From positions 12,329,228 to 12,393,227 of the forward strand of contig NC_084724.1 in the NCBI RefSeq assembly GCF_033807575.1: a stretch of DNA of 64,000 nucleotides, in the 5' to 3' direction. The stretch is from Cydia pomonella (lineage: Eukaryota; Arthropoda; Insecta; Lepidoptera; Tortricidae). The notes under the pieces are model-generated. The model worked only from the letters and a program-made list of their open reading frames with translations, was not told the DNA's origin and did no database searches. Every line of letters begins with the position of its first letter. Within the stretch, counting starts at the first letter, position 1. This document shows positions 30,683-43,600 of the stretch, in pieces. The position numbers and the translations under genes were made by a program.

Positions 30683-31340
30683 TAATAAGTTTTTGGCAAA
30701 AATTTCATTTTTGGTACAAGCTTTTATCGCTGACTGTACTTTTCTGTCCACAAGTAACTAATACTAATCGAGACAATTCTAAAAACCCCAAACACAATTA
30801 GGTTACGTTGTTTTATCACAGAGTTCCTATGGCCACCTCCTGTCTCCATCATCAGATCAGCTCGATGGTAACGTAATATTGCATTGTCACCCGACATACA
30901 TAATGTATGCAGATTTTCAGCTTCATCGGAAACCGGGAAGTGGGTCAAATTTAACTTACAAGATTTGATTACAAACAGACAATGGTCAGGTGAAAATAAA
31001 TAAAAGTTTGTAATAAGTTTTTGGCAAAAATTTCATTTTTGGTACAAGCTTTTATCGCTGACTGTACTTTTCTTTCCACAAGCAACTAATACTCATCGAG
31101 CAAATTCTAAAAACCCCAAACACAATTAGGTTGCGTTGTTTTATCACAGAGTTCCTATGGCTTCCTCCTGTCTCCATCATCAGATCAGCTCGATGGTACC
31201 ATAATATTGCATTGTCACCCGACTTAGATATGTATGCAAATTTTCAGCTCAATCGGAAACCGGGAAGTGGATCAAATTTAACTTGCAAGATTTGATTACA
31301 AACAGACAACGGTCAGGTGAAAGTAAATAAAAGCTTGTAA
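30683..31340. repeat. two-unit tandem repeat, period 328 bp
   Basis: Unit 1 30683-31010, unit 2 31011-31340. Both start 'taataagtttttggcaaaaa' and share 'atcatcagatcagctcgatgg' style blocks with scattered point differences. Related single copies run the other way at about 31824-32090 and 40445-40690, so the unit belongs to a dispersed family. Confidence 0.85.
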
Positions 31341-31823
31341 AAACAGGGGAATGTTATTTATTTACGATAACTTAAGCAAAATATAAAGATGTACGATGAT
31401 ATTGATAACTTTGTTTAAGTAGAGTAGGTACATATTTTTAGTTAAGAATGAATTTGTTAACACATCGGCATTGAAATGAACGCAACAATAGAGATTGCAT
31501 ATACCTGACAGTTGTTCTTACGACATAATGCTATCATTGCACATTACCTACGCTTATACACAGCTCATATTAAACTATTTCTTAGGTAGTTAAACATTTA
31601 ACATTTTGAAAAATTATTCTGCCCATTTCTCTGGAATTATTTTTTCTTTCCTTACACTTTTACCTTTTTTCGATTAAACGTTCTCTTCCGATCAACAATT
31701 CTTTGTACAGTCAAGGAATTTGAATTCTGTACCATTTAGAACCTTGTCATAATGAGAACCAATATAAAAGCCGCTGGGTCCTCATATTTATTTGCAAGCT
31801 TTTGTTTAACTTGCCCTGTTAGT

Positions 31824-32090
31824 ATTTATGTGTGTGGGTCAAATCTTCGAAGCTAAATTTGACCTACTTCGCGATTGAGTTGAAAATTTGCATACATATG
31901 TAAGTCGGGTGACAATGCAAGATTATGGTACCATCGAGCTGATCTGATGATGGAGACAGGAGGTGGCCATGGGGAACTCTATGATAAAAGAACGCAAACT
32001 AATTGTGGTTGGAGTTGTAAGAATTGTCACGATGAGTATTAGTTGTCTGTGGAAAGAAGAGAACAGTCAGCGATAAAAGCTTGTACTAAA
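31824..32090. repeat. inverted copy of the 328-bp repeat family
   Basis: Carries the inverse of the blocks in 30683-31340, for example 'gagctgatctgatgatggag' and 'gtcagcgataaaagcttgta'. More diverged than the tandem pair. Confidence 0.75.
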
Positions 32091-33012
32091 AATGTTTTTA
32101 TTTTCCCAAAAACTTAGGTATTTAATGTTATTGTAACTAAATACGAAATGGCACAGAATCAGAGAAATTAAATTCATTAACCGTCCCTAAAAATATTATG
32201 ATTGCCTGTTTTACGACTCAATGTACCTATTAATGGTAAAATGCGCTGGTTCATTGACAGTACTTTATTCGATGGAAACAAGAAGAAGAATGCACAAACA
32301 GAATGTAAAAAAGAACATAAACCCACAATAAAACAATAGAATTCAAAAATATTAAAAAGTATAAAAAGTAAACATCTTCTAAAAAGGTGCGTCGCCCACA
32401 GTACCTATGACATTTATCGTTTATTCCAACTAAACACGATCAAATGACATTTTGGACCCGGGTACGTCCTTAAACTACTAAAAACCCTAAAAATGAAGCC
32501 AGTGCAATGCATGTAGCACCAGCTTTACTGTAATTAAAGACTGCGCGGGCGATGATTTTGGTCGCTGCATTAGAACGAAGAAGATGAACGTTATACATCA
32601 TGATTCCAATCAATGGCATAGTCAGGAAATTAAAGGAACTAGACCACACTTCCTTGACTGAGGACAACAGCCGTTATAATTAAAATCATTGGGGATGAAT
32701 CTTTCCATATATTCAGCAAACTGAAATTGACCTTCAGATAAATAAGTGCAATGGTTTGAAGATCGTGCCATGCATGAACAGTTGACAGGACAGAAGTAAA
32801 ATCATGTAAATGTATTGTTTAATATATGTATAATATGTAAGAATTAATTAATGTATTTTTATAAGTTTAAAAGAATGAAGTTGAAGAAATATAATGTCCA
32901 TTGTTGAATATCTGCACTACTAAAATCTTTAAAATCTAGCGTCAGCTAGTTAAAATTATGGTTACCTACTCGTACCTACATAACGTGCTCATTTACTTTC
33001 AGCTTTTCAACG
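32091..33012. other. non-coding; one small unexplained frame
   Basis: On the minus strand 32470-32667 is an open frame of 65 codons ending in a hydrophobic stretch (IALASFLGFLVV). Composition is protein-like, but I recognise no family and see no splice or polyA context. It may be a gene relic. Confidence 0.3.
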
Positions 33013-33137
33013 ACTGCAGCGGTATCATGATCGCATTTTTATCACCTGTCATGTTATACGTCACTTTCGCACTTACATACTTGTTAGAACGTGACAGGCA
33101 TGGTGACAAATGATAAAGAGCCGACCATATTAGCCCG
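33013..33137. mobile_element. MITE, copy 2 (inverse of 1748-1868)
   Basis: Shares 'tacatacttgttagaacgtg', 'acaggcatggtgacaaatga' and 'taaagagcc' with the inverse of copy 1. Confidence 0.6.
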
Positions 33138-34155
33138 TCTGAAACGAAAATATTTTCATGATAAGAAGGTGAAGTAGATGAGTTTCCTAGTCTGCTATTT
33201 TAAACTCCATTAACTACACTCAGGTGGTTCCTATACCTACACATTCTTTTAAAAATATTGGGACCTATACAGTTTCAGAGTCTATTATAGTACAATATGA
33301 ATACCCACATAAATACGTTAATTTATGTTTTCTAAACAGCCATTGTACTGCATACGTGCGAGGGCGATCAAAAAAGAGCCTTAAAATCCACAGCGAGTTT
33401 CAACCTCCCATTAATATCCCGCCCGGGTCCCGGCGCGCGAGTGGACGACCTTGGGAAGGTCGGTGCGCGCACGTTTTTTATTTTTTTACCATAAAATTGC
33501 CTGAGACGTAGAACGATCCTTGGCCATAGAGTACGGTACAAGCCAGAGAGCCGAAGACTTTAATGGAATTTTTAAAATAAGACTTAGAATAGCTTGTTTT
33601 ATAATTTAAGACAACGAAACAATGATGTCGGTGCATGTTAGACGGAAGACTTGGATGTTATTTTGAATAAAGAAGTTGTCGATAGGACTCCATCACTATT
33701 TCAGGATAATAAGTTGTCGAGTTTAGAATCGAACTTAGCTCCATTACAATGTGGCGCTCCAGGGTTACATTTTGGTACATTTCGCTTAATTATCATATTA
33801 CTTAGGAATTCTGAAAATGTCCGACAGAGTGAAAAGAACGATTTAGCATCGAGTATCCTGGAGAGGTAAGTTGATTTTTATGTTCTGTGGTTTTAAAGAG
33901 GCTAAAAAAAAATGTGTTTAAGGTTTATTGTAACAGCATTTTATTACTCTGCGCAGTGAGAGTGTCGGGGGGAACAACCGCGTTATGACGCGGGCGCGGC
34001 GTCCTGCCGATGCGACCTGTGATAGATTCGGGACTCCGGCACGACCAACTTTTTGGTATGCATGTATAGGTATAACAAACAGCAGAACATTATAAATTAA
34101 GCACCAATGTGTTTATTAGACTTTCGAGTCCTAGTAATCGCAGAATATTTCATTC
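33138..34155. other. non-coding, GC-rich patch
   Basis: 33415-33475 is GC-rich ('cccgcccgggtcccggcgcg') but no frame or splice pattern supports an exon. Otherwise nothing recognised. Confidence 0.35.
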
Positions 34156-34241
34156 ACAGAAAATTTCTTGTCGAAGAAAATTTCTAGCATAAGATTAATC
34201 TATCTTATGCTAGAAATTTTCTTCGACAAGAAATTTTCTGT
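34156..34241. repeat. perfect 39-bp-arm palindrome
   Basis: Arms 34156-34194 and 34203-34241 are exact inverses ('acagaaaatttcttgtcgaa' start), loop of 8 bases 'ttaatcta'. Likely a foldback element or recent inverted duplication. Confidence 0.85.
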
Positions 34242-34839
34242 CGAAAACTTAATCTAATACGATTACATAGTTATTCTTAATAGGCTATCTGGAACCAAAG
34301 GAATTCAAAATGAACATGGAGGTGGTCGAAAAAGCTCTTGAGTAGTTGACGGATCCTTCCTAAGGGAGTCATTACACAAAAGATCCTTATGGTTGAAATA
34401 GATCAAGGGCAAGGGCCCCCAAAAATCATAAGATATTCTGAATAACATGCTAAGGTCTAATAATATTTTCAAAATATAACATTGTACTTAGTTATAATCT
34501 TCGACAAGTTTGTACAAGAAGCAAGCTTAACTTGTTCATCTAATCTAAGCAAATGCATGCAGATTAACTGCAGTCCTAGTCAATTATTTCTTATTATCCG
34601 CGCGCTGTCATTCGCAAGCAATACACGGAGCAATCTACATTGCAAACGTCGACATTGAATAACAATCGAGAACCATTGATGTCGGCTGTCGTCCGCGAGG
34701 TGTCGGGCGAGTGGCGGCATAAATATGTTTCAACGAAATAAATGTGGCAGACAATTTGCATAGTCTGGTTCGCATTGACCTGCAAACATTTGGTTATTTT
34801 ATAATTTTGGTTACTTTTAAGGTAAGGATTGATTATGTT

Positions 34840-35014
34840 GCTTGCAATCCGGAGGTCGTGAGTTCATACCCCGGCTCGTACCAATGAGGTTTTCGGAACT
34901 TATGTACGAAATATCATTTTGATATTTGCTAGTTGCTTTTCGGTGAAGGAAAACATCGTGAGGAAACGGAACTAATCCCAATAAGGCCTAGTTTACCCTC
35001 TGGGTTGGAAGGGC
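34840..35014 (+). repeat. SINE family B copy, head truncated
   Basis: 'gcttgcaatccggaggtcgt', 'taccccggctcgtaccaatg', 'gaaggaaaacatcgtgagga', 'aataaggcctagtttaccct'. It lacks the A box. Confidence 0.75.
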
Positions 35015-36082
35015 AGATTGATTATGCTGCATTAAACTAAACGATCCTTTATAATTGTTTTCGGGTGATATGTAGGTACGTATTAGTTCCTTATTGGCGC
35101 GTTGCGCCTAAATAAATGCACATGTAAGAGAAGCGCACAATAATAACTACTGAAGGCAAGTACATTTAGTCCCATCGAAGAACTAATAAGGCAAAATGAC
35201 GTTACCATACATTGTTGTTTAATTTAGTGTTTTTGTAAAATACCTTGCATGGCCTATCTATCTACAGAGTCAATCAATCTACCTCCATCAACTTTTTTCT
35301 CTAAAACCTTTCTTAAAGACCTGTTGTTGATCAGAAACAATAAAAACGAAAGGGTTAACACATCGACCTTTACTTAATTACATCAGCTATCGAAGGGTTT
35401 CGTCTAGCCCAGGCTAAGTCAAAGGTCACTGTCGAAGGAAATTACGTTTTATAAATGAGACGCAAGGTTGAAAATAACAAATGCCTCTGTGAAAGTCGTT
35501 ATGGTCGCTGGTTTTTGCAGGATTAGTTAGCCGACAAGTCGGTTAGGGCTGTCTCTTTTTATCGACTCGGCTATTAAGGTAATGTCATTCTGAAATAAAA
35601 TGCATGAAAGTAGTAAAACGGTTTAACAATGTGTGAAATTTGCAAAGTGCAGACACTTTAATAAACTTTATGGATCGTAAAGAGGACTTAGTGGCTGGTA
35701 AAGTGATTTTATAGTAAGATCACGCCACGCATTGAGCGTGATCCTATTGCAGCTATTTACCTCGGACTACGCCTGATATAACAAGTAGCAAAACCACAAT
35801 AGGTATTATCTAATCATACTATGCTTGCTAACTGCAGCAGAGATACATTTTAATGATTGACGAACGATAACTACACTCTAGTGAATTTAAAACGGGAAAC
35901 TTTGCTCCATAAAGTTACATGCTAAACAAAATGAGGTAATAACAAACACCACAACAAGACACAAGTAGACCGCTACCAATGCATGCAATGCAGGAGTGAA
36001 GTATTTCTGCATCTGCCTTACAATTTATAGGCCAACCCATAAAGTCTGGAAGTAAGATATTGACCAACCTTTTCTCTTGCAG
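35015..36082. other. presumed intron of the CABIT-like gene; no exon seen
   Basis: The exon at 36083 begins in mid-codon behind a good acceptor (TTTTCTCTTGCAG), so an earlier exon must exist upstream. I could not identify it in this window. A short hairpin ('gatcacgc...gcgtgatc') lies near 35722-35745. Confidence 0.4.
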
Positions 36083-36220
36083 GCTGGTTCTCAGCGTGTG
36101 GATGCCGCGGCGGCGCGCTGGCCGCTCCGCGCGGCTCCGTGGCGGCGCTGCTGCGCGCGCGCGCCTTCGCGCTTGTCTCACCCCGCGCGCTCTCCGCCTA
36201 CCGCGCCCGGCCTGCCTCAG
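36083..36220 (+). CDS. CABIT-like gene, exon A of the part seen
   Basis: 138 bp between acceptor TCTCTTGCAG and donor CAG|GTAACT. Very GC-rich in an AT-rich setting. In the frame that continues into the next exons it reads WFSACGCRGGALAAPRGSV then AALLRARAFALVSPRALSAY. It starts with two bases of a split codon and ends with one base that completes Asp with the next exon. The other two frames give Arg- or Ala-rich peptides without continuity. An alternative acceptor at TTCTCAG a few bases inside keeps the same frame. Start of the protein lies upstream. Confidence 0.7.
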
Positions 36221-36841
36221 GTAACTCTTCTGTTTCCTAATATCCTGGTCTTGCCAGTACGACAGACGGTACGGCATAAGAGTACACCTCTTCACCTCTT
36301 ACGTGTTATCACAAATCCCCGTTCATGTTGCTGATTATTCTTGTTGCCAACATCTAATCTAAAGTTACGAGCCTTACATGTGGGGGTTGGCTTACTGGAT
36401 ATCAGCAGTGTTTAGGAAACCTTCAGGTGCACATCATATAAGAAACAAGCCATATAGAGTTAGAGCAAGCTAAGTTGGCAGCGGCGAGTTAGCGGCGATT
36501 TTGATAGTCCAGTCTGTGCAAGTGTTAAGTAAACGACATAATTTCATAGATTTTGACGTTTAGAGTAAAATGTGCACTGTCTTTGCTATCAAAATCGCCG
36601 CTAACTTATCTTGGTTTGACTCTAAGAAGACTCCTAAGTACGTTTGTACGTCACTCCTCTGTGCTTAGTGCTCCAACGCTACTCTACGTTTTGTATGACA
36701 GCACAGAGATCAGCAACAATATTTTGGACAACAAAGCGGCTCTTATGACGAAACTAGTATCTGTGCAAGTTACCAACAGGGCATCCTTCTCCTATGTCTT
36801 TCCATGTGAGTTGTACACTGATAGTATGCTATTGTTCTCAG
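36221..36841 (+). other. 621-bp intron of the CABIT-like gene holding a MITE
   Basis: GT at 36221 and AG ending at 36841. Contains the MITE at 36457-36622. A long open frame that runs through it (36553-37062) only reflects MITE plus exon B and is not a gene. Confidence 0.65.
36457..36622. mobile_element. TA-flanked MITE (Tc1/mariner-like ends)
   Basis: 166 bp between TA dinucleotides. Left end 'gagttagagcaagctaagtt', right end inverse 'gagtcaaaccaagataagtt', then both 'agcggcgattttgatag'. This end sequence is common in moth genomes. Confidence 0.75.
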
Positions 36842-36978
36842 ACAGCGGGCGCGTGGGCGCGCAGTACGAGCGCGCGGCGGCGCGGCCGGGCACGCCGCTG
36901 CGGCTGGCCGGCGTGTTCGCGGACGGCAGCAAGGCCAAGGCGCCCAAGTACGCGCAGCTCATCGACCCGCAGGGCAAC
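36842..36978 (+). CDS. CABIT-like gene, exon B
   Basis: 137 bp between CTCAG and AAC|GTAAGT. Reads, after the split Asp, SGRVGAQYERAAARPGTPL, then RLAGVFADGSKAKAPKYAQL and IDPQGN. The 'PLRL..V..DG..K.PKY.QL.D.QG' pattern is like one half of a CABIT (cysteine-containing, all-beta) module as in Themis and GAREM adaptors. It ends in phase 0. Joined to exon C it continues directly as ELFVPINTKGELYEVCPEE, a natural beta-strand continuation, which supports joining across the 21-kb gap. Confidence 0.8.
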
Positions 36979-37436
36979 GTAAGTTTCCCATATTTCATGA
37001 TATCCTGCCTCTTGTTCACCATCTTGCATTTGACACTTACCTACTGTTGCGACACGAGTTGATATCGCCACTGTATCTGAAGCTTTCAATACATCACTCA
37101 TTTTAACATAAGACTTTCAATCAGTCACTCATTTTATCAAGGAAATTGACAGATACTGTGCCCGCGTCAAGGCCTCAGCAGTAATGTTGCAACAGTAATG
37201 GAAATGCTGTTGCCATCCAAACGTCACTTATAGTCGTATGACGTGTGTATGACTGAAGAAAGACCTAATATTATTTAGGGTATCACAGCGTTTCTGATTA
37301 ACTCAGAAATATAAAAATTGTCAGTATTTTAGGAAAATTGCTGAAGTACAGAAATTAGAAATGTTAACCCGTTTTTGAGGAAATATTAGGCTATGTGGTA
37401 ATTGCATTTTCAATGTGAGTCCAGATTCTAGACGCG

Positions 37437-37735
37437 TGGAAGCACACGGCCTGCCTGAAGGTAGCCTATGGACGCATGCAACTTGAGAGGTGTTACATGT
37501 ATGTTGCCGACCCTAATACTTCGCATTCTCGTTGAGCTCTAGCAACCTTACTCGCCGACAGGAACACAACACTATGAGTAGGGTCTAGTGTTATTTGGCT
37601 GTGGTTTTCTGTAAGGTGGAGGTACTTCTCCAGTTGGGCTCTGCTCTAGATCTGGAATGACATCCGCTGTGCTGTGCCCTACCACACTAAGTGAGTTGAC
37701 ATTCACAGTGCCCATACCTCTCTTTTGGACGTAGT
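37437..37735. repeat. dispersed repeat family (copy 2 of 2)
   Basis: Same block order as 1222-1540: 'gttgccgaccctaatac', 'cactatgagtagggtctagt', 'tctagatctggaatgacatc'. The minus strand carries a 100-codon open frame (37572-37874) running into this repeat, of no recognised family. Confidence 0.7.
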
Positions 37736-39050
37736 TTAAGAACATACCCTGGTCCAAAAGGACATACTCGGGATAAACCTTATTGCGTTTAAGTAGTTCC
37801 ACATTAATTTTGTTCATTAACTCAATTAATTGGTAGTTAACAACACATTCAAGGCATTCCAAATGGGAGCCCACAGACGGCAGCCGCCTTAGTTTTATGG
37901 AGTAGCCATGCTGTAAATTAGATTTGGACGGGAAAAGCCAGAGGAGTCAAGCGGGGAGTCTACATTTTGCGAATTTGATGATGCAGTTAATTTACTGATA
38001 GTTAAAAATGTTTCTGCTTACGAAATTTGTCATCATTGATAATTTAATTATTATACATATCTGAGAAAAATAAGGTATTCGCAATTTCTTAATGCAAGAA
38101 ACATTTGTTTTCAATTTGCGGATTTTTTTACAGGTATTTCTAACCTACTTACCTACATGTGAATTGTCTCGCCTAGAAATTTTGGCTACGAAAATCTCTT
38201 TTCTTTTACTTTAACGTATATAAATATCGTGTTAACCGTTTATCGGGACGTTGGTTGTTGGCAGGAGGTCCCGCCTCCTGCTTCGTAGCCTGGGTCACTA
38301 CTGACTTGGCTAAAAGTTCAAAGTTATTTATTGTATATAAGAATCAGGTTACATTGCAGGTCGAATATACAATTACACATTCCGTTACACTGAAACTTTA
38401 CCTTTTCAGGTGTACATACATTTGCAACATATATAAGAGGCCGTCATTACTTAGTATCAAAGTAGCTTTATTAATTATTACGCTATATTGTATTACGCTT
38501 ATTATTGTATTAAGCTAAAATATATAATAAAATATTTAATTCCAATTAATATAACTATTAATCATTAAGACACGGAACATCCAGAGTTCGGATCATTCCG
38601 CTGTGAGCTCATACCTTAAAATCCCCAACGAGCTCTAGTTCTTTATTAAGAACTAACATCGATTAATCAGCTCTTCAAGCTTGTGGGAATGCCGGTAAAA
38701 GAAATACTTGGATACTTTTTGGAGCAACTTAAAATATTTATTTATTTTGCACGCTCTACAGTTGAAGCGGGTTGAACGTAAGTTGAAGTTCATCTCAGTA
38801 ATAGGAGTGACACTGGCTAATTTATTTGTTTGCATCTCAGTAGCTCGAACAAGCCTACTTTCGTCACTCCAGGCCATGAATACAGGAATATTTCTAGAAG
38901 CTTTCGTCATAATCACGATGCCTTTCATTCATGAATGTAAATAAATGTAGTTAACTTTACTTGATGTTGAATTTTTTTAACCTTTAATATGTTCTCACTA
39001 CTGAGGTAAAAAGTGTCACACGAGAGCAAAGTTATTTTACATTTCGTGTT
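37736..39050. other. non-coding intronic DNA
   Basis: Nothing recognised beyond a small hairpin 'gcaggaggtcccgcctcctgc'-like at about 38261-38281 and a LINE-3'-end-like stretch near 38326-38400. Confidence 0.35.
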
Positions 39051-39053
39051 TTT

Positions 39054-39134
39054 GAGTCCCTCGCTACGCTCAAGATTCTAACTTAGAATCACGCTCGTGA
39101 TTCAATTATAGAATCTTTCGCTTACTCGGGACTC
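39054..39134. repeat. foldback repeat
   Basis: Outer arms 'gagtccc' and 'gggactc', inner arms 'agattctaacttagaatcacg' against 'cgtgattcaattatagaatct' (imperfect). Short symmetrical non-coding element, MITE-like. Confidence 0.5.
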
Positions 39135-40444
39135 AAAATCAACACTCGCAAGAAAAACCAACTTTCCTCTCTTGTTGCACAAACAACTATTTTTTACTCG
39201 TAGACTTTAAACTATAATCGCATCATCTACAATTACTTCATTTACGAAATGCTTTAGAGAACTATAATACCCTATTTATAAAACTTATAATAATAAGATG
39301 TTGATACAATTCCTCGCCAGTCTGCTTGTGACCACGAACGTAACGTCACGTTCGAAACGTCAGGCCATATAAGCCATTAAGCCATTAAGTCCCGTATTCG
39401 TTATAAAATTAAGCGCGTTGATGTCTTTTGTTCTAGATGTCCTTGGTATTGGGTTTTTATTGGTTTCTGCACACCATTAAATGTTCTCGATTATTTCCTC
39501 AACGCATTAGCGATTTAGTTTTGGTTTCCTGTAGTTAATTTTTAACTCTTTCTAAGAAACTAGGATTTGTATTATTAGATCACATACATGTATTTATTTT
39601 GTGTGGTCAACATAATTTTATAATTATCTTACTAAAATATATAGGTATTTAAGGCGCTCTTATAGACAGATTTTAGGTTTTTGAGGGGGTGAAGCAGACG
39701 AAGTGGTAAAGCAGGCAGGCGGGCGCCCCGCGCGCCGCGCTCGCAGCAAGCCTACGTCCTTATTCTGACGCCATCCGTATTCTGGTTTGTTAGTTCTGGG
39801 ATCTTTTCCGGAAATTTATATTGATTATGATTTAAACTTAATGAAATTAAAAATTTGATAATTATATATAATACTAGAGTATACCGCGGCAAATTGAGAA
39901 CCTAGTAAAATGATACCAAATCGTTTTGTGTCGAAATAATATTACTTACTAATTCAGACAAAAGTTACAACTGTCTGCTTTAAATCATATATAGATACCT
40001 ATTCAAAACTTAGTTGAACTTAAAATGCAATAGAAGTCAATTTCGGGCAAGTAGTGAAAAAAAGGAAGAATACTAGCAAAGCTAAGTAATTTGTGGAAGT
40101 GAACGTAAAAAGGTAGCATGTTTTTGCTGGTATTGAGATAACTGAAAATATAAGCATAAGGTATGCACAAGCATATGTAGCTCCAAAAAGTAGATAAATT
40201 ATGCTATCTTCTCAAAAAAGAACCATGACTCTAACTGTAACGACTATTTCTATATTATTTTTTGAATTGACGACAATGAAGACGATTGTAAATTTTAAAT
40301 ACAAAAGTCGAGAAAACTGCTATTATTATTTATTATTTAAAGTTTATAATGGCAAAAATGCACTTATACTACTACTACTACTTCGAAGTTATATAGTAAT
40401 GAGTATAATTGACTGACTTTAATTAATGTCTAATAAAGAATCAG
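39135..40444. other. non-coding intronic DNA
   Basis: AT-rich. 39410-39440 contains 'cgcgttgatgtcttttgttc', matching one arm of the hairpin at 56965-57038. A GC-rich patch 39705-39745 has no coding support. Confidence 0.35.
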
Positions 40445-40690
40445 TCTGTTGTCTGTCTACTCTGTCTGTAATCAAATATTACAAGTATATTTGACCCACT
40501 GAGGTTTCAGATGAAGTTGAAAATCTGCATACATATGTAAGTAGGGTGACAATGAAATATTATGGTACCATCAAGCTGATCTGATGCATGAGAGAGGAGG
40601 TGGCCATAGGAACTCTGTGTCAAAATATCGCAACCAAATTGCGTTTGAGGTTGTTAGAATTGTCTCAATGAGTATTATTTTCCTTTGGAA
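40445..40690. repeat. diverged copy of the 328-bp repeat family
   Basis: Shares 'tgcatacatatgtaag', 'gtgacaatgaaatattatgg' and 'catcaagctgatctgatgca' with the copy at 31824-32090, same orientation as that copy. Confidence 0.7.
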
Positions 40691-43600
40691 AGAAGTAGAG
40701 TTAAGACCTGTTCCGTAAAGTTAATTAACATACAAAACTTTCCGATGAACAAAATTATTTTATCGTCAACTGTTATTTATCCCTTCAAGTGGTGGCCCAC
40801 CACTCACGGGTCGATGCGATAGCCAGAAAGCTGTCGGCCAACAGAGGGTGGTTAGTGAGGTGTTGCCATATTTAGTGGCAAAATTAAAGGCTTTGAAGTA
40901 TATATTTACGCTATTCTAGCGCCCAAAAGTAGCTAGCAAGTTAGACAAGGAAAACATACATACACACGCTTGTTAACGCTTGGTTGCTAAGGACCGTTCA
41001 TCCGGGATCGAACGCCTAGGTCGAGTTCTGTCTTGATTTTTAAAGAGGTTATTTTGTAAATACACGGTACCCTCGAGGAAACGGAAAGATTTTAACAGTA
41101 TATTCCGGATCGTATTTAGAGGCAAAAATGTCATATAAACTTTTTTAATTCGCCTAGTTTCAGAGTTAATACCAATTTAAAAAAATATTTTTCGTTGTGT
41201 TTTAGTGCATAACGCCTTTTTGATGGCTATGTCGCCAGTCGCCACTTTGGGACCTAGTCTAGACTACCTTCTTGACAGATATCAAAGTCACAAGGTACCA
41301 TTTGAATAGACTAATTTTTACGAAAAAAAATGTACCAATTTATATTAATCCATAAATTTTCCAAGAACATGAACTTAATATGTTTAAAAACATACAAAAA
41401 GTAAAAAAAATAAAAAACAATTTTTTTTGCGGAATTGACTTAAACTTGTACATGTCCCATTAGTAATTACCAAGCTACTACTAGGTATAGGAAAAACAGT
41501 TTCATATGCATGGCAGGCATGAGTTTAAATAAAGTTTCTATAAATTGTGATATCGACATATGTAATGATAGCAGTAATAAAAAATAAATTAATTAGACAC
41601 TTCATGGGTGACAATAATTCTGGCGCAGGACAAGGCTCGGTGCATTATTGAATATGTACATGTACTCACAGGAGTTAACTACTTTTTCTTTTTTTAATTT
41701 ATTTTTTGTAATAATGAATCATATATATATATATATATATATAGATCTGTTCTTATGCTGTAGGAACTTGTATGTGTAAATTAAGATGGGCAAAAACTTT
41801 TTATAATTTATTGTATTTATATAAGTGAGAACCTGTAATTGGCTCTGTAATTCTATTGGAAGTTCTAGATATATATAGCGCTGTTGGTTTTCCATATATG
41901 TACTAAAAAAAAAAATGAAATTCTTCTTATGACCTCAGGAATACGTGGTTAAAAAAATTCCGTTTCCTCACGGGCACTTTTTATGACTTAACCTTTGAAT
42001 TTTAAGCCCTACGTAGAATATTAATTCACAATTACCTCCAATCATAACTTTGTTTTGTGGTGGTAGTCATTTTTAATAAGGAAACTGGAAAACTGTCACT
42101 GTTGCTAGGTTTGATTAGTTAGGTGCATGTGGCGAAATGCATAAACATAACAATAATTTAACAACAACAAGGACAACTTCAACAGAAGGACATGATGTCA
42201 CGATCCTCAGCATTGAGGGACCAAGAAGAAGAAGACAATAATTTAATTGTTCTATTCGAATAGCGTATTTAGTGCTTATTCTAACGATATATGCTTCAAT
42301 ATGTACTTTTATACATAGATTAGCTTAAATAGTTGAATTTGTAATATTCTCTAAATCCGCGCTGAACACCCGACGGGGCCCCGCCACGTGACTACTTTTT
42401 ACGTTTTGGCTTCTGCCACTTGAAGGGATATACTATAGGCCTTGACTAGTGATTCATTTCAAAATAAACTATTTTAATATATACATATTACACATAAGCA
42501 CCCTAATGCAAAAATGAAGAAAATATATTTTGCGAAACTTTCGATCGATTTTTCCACTTATATTTTGTATTGGCAGGAAAAATAGTAAAAGCATATCACA
42601 AAGACATAACAAGGTCCAAGGTTTTAAAGAAGAAGGTAAAAATTGGCTGAGACCTGAAATTGACGGCAGAGTGTCATCGAAATTTATACTTGAAAAAAGA
42701 AATAAAATGTCACCAGTTTTCATTTCATACAAAACAGAAATAGCATGGTATAAAAGTATTATACCAAACTTTTACAAAGGACTTTATGTTTAACATTATC
42801 AAAAATGGAATTTAGTGACATTCTTGAATTTACAGAATAATTAACCAGTGATATAAAAATATTGGCGAGAGGTACAAATATATACGAACTTCCGAACCGA
42901 GTACTTGCAAAATTTTGAATGGAATTTGAAGGGTAAATATCACTCCTGCTCACCTTACAAAATAAAATAGTTGATAAATGTTGTAAATAAAGTCTTAAGT
43001 GTACACTTATAACATAAACTATTACAGCCATTTGAGCACTTCCACAAAAACGTGAAATGGTACCTTTCACTAAGCACTATTTAAATCCCACATATTTAAA
43101 TCCAGTATATCTCCTGCATCCTGTATGTGTTAAAAATGAAGCTGTTCCAATATAATGACTTATATAAATTAAACAAGCGGATTAATTTTATTTGTTTACG
43201 TTTAAAAATAGGTATTCAATTTGATTATTACTGTAATAGCCATTTAAAATATTATTTTACCTAAATTGATAATTAAAAGTAGGTACCCCTCACGAAATAA
43301 GTACTACTGAATTTTATACTTAGCAGTGTTTTTTAAAATGTACATGTATTTTACCTTCCTCGTATTTAAAAATGAAAAGTAGAGTGTTTAACTCGGGTGC
43401 AAGGCACCATTTCATCATTTGGTTAATCGTGGCTGTATGCCGGACAGGTGCGTGTGTAAAACTTGTCAAAAAAGATAATATGACGGATGGATGTCTGAAA
43501 TGTCACCGTATTTAAGAATCAATTAGCTTAAAAATTAGTTTTTTCTTCGTAAGAGTGATGAAAACATTGTGTGTATAACATATTTGTGTATTTATAGTGT

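Noticed and set aside
36553..37062. 169-codon open frame on the + strand
   Set aside because: It starts inside a MITE and runs through exon B in that exon's own frame. Splice sites and the continuity with exons A and C explain it better.
37572..37874. 100-codon minus-strand frame
   Set aside because: Half of it lies in the dispersed repeat and no family is recognised; kept only as a note on the repeat.
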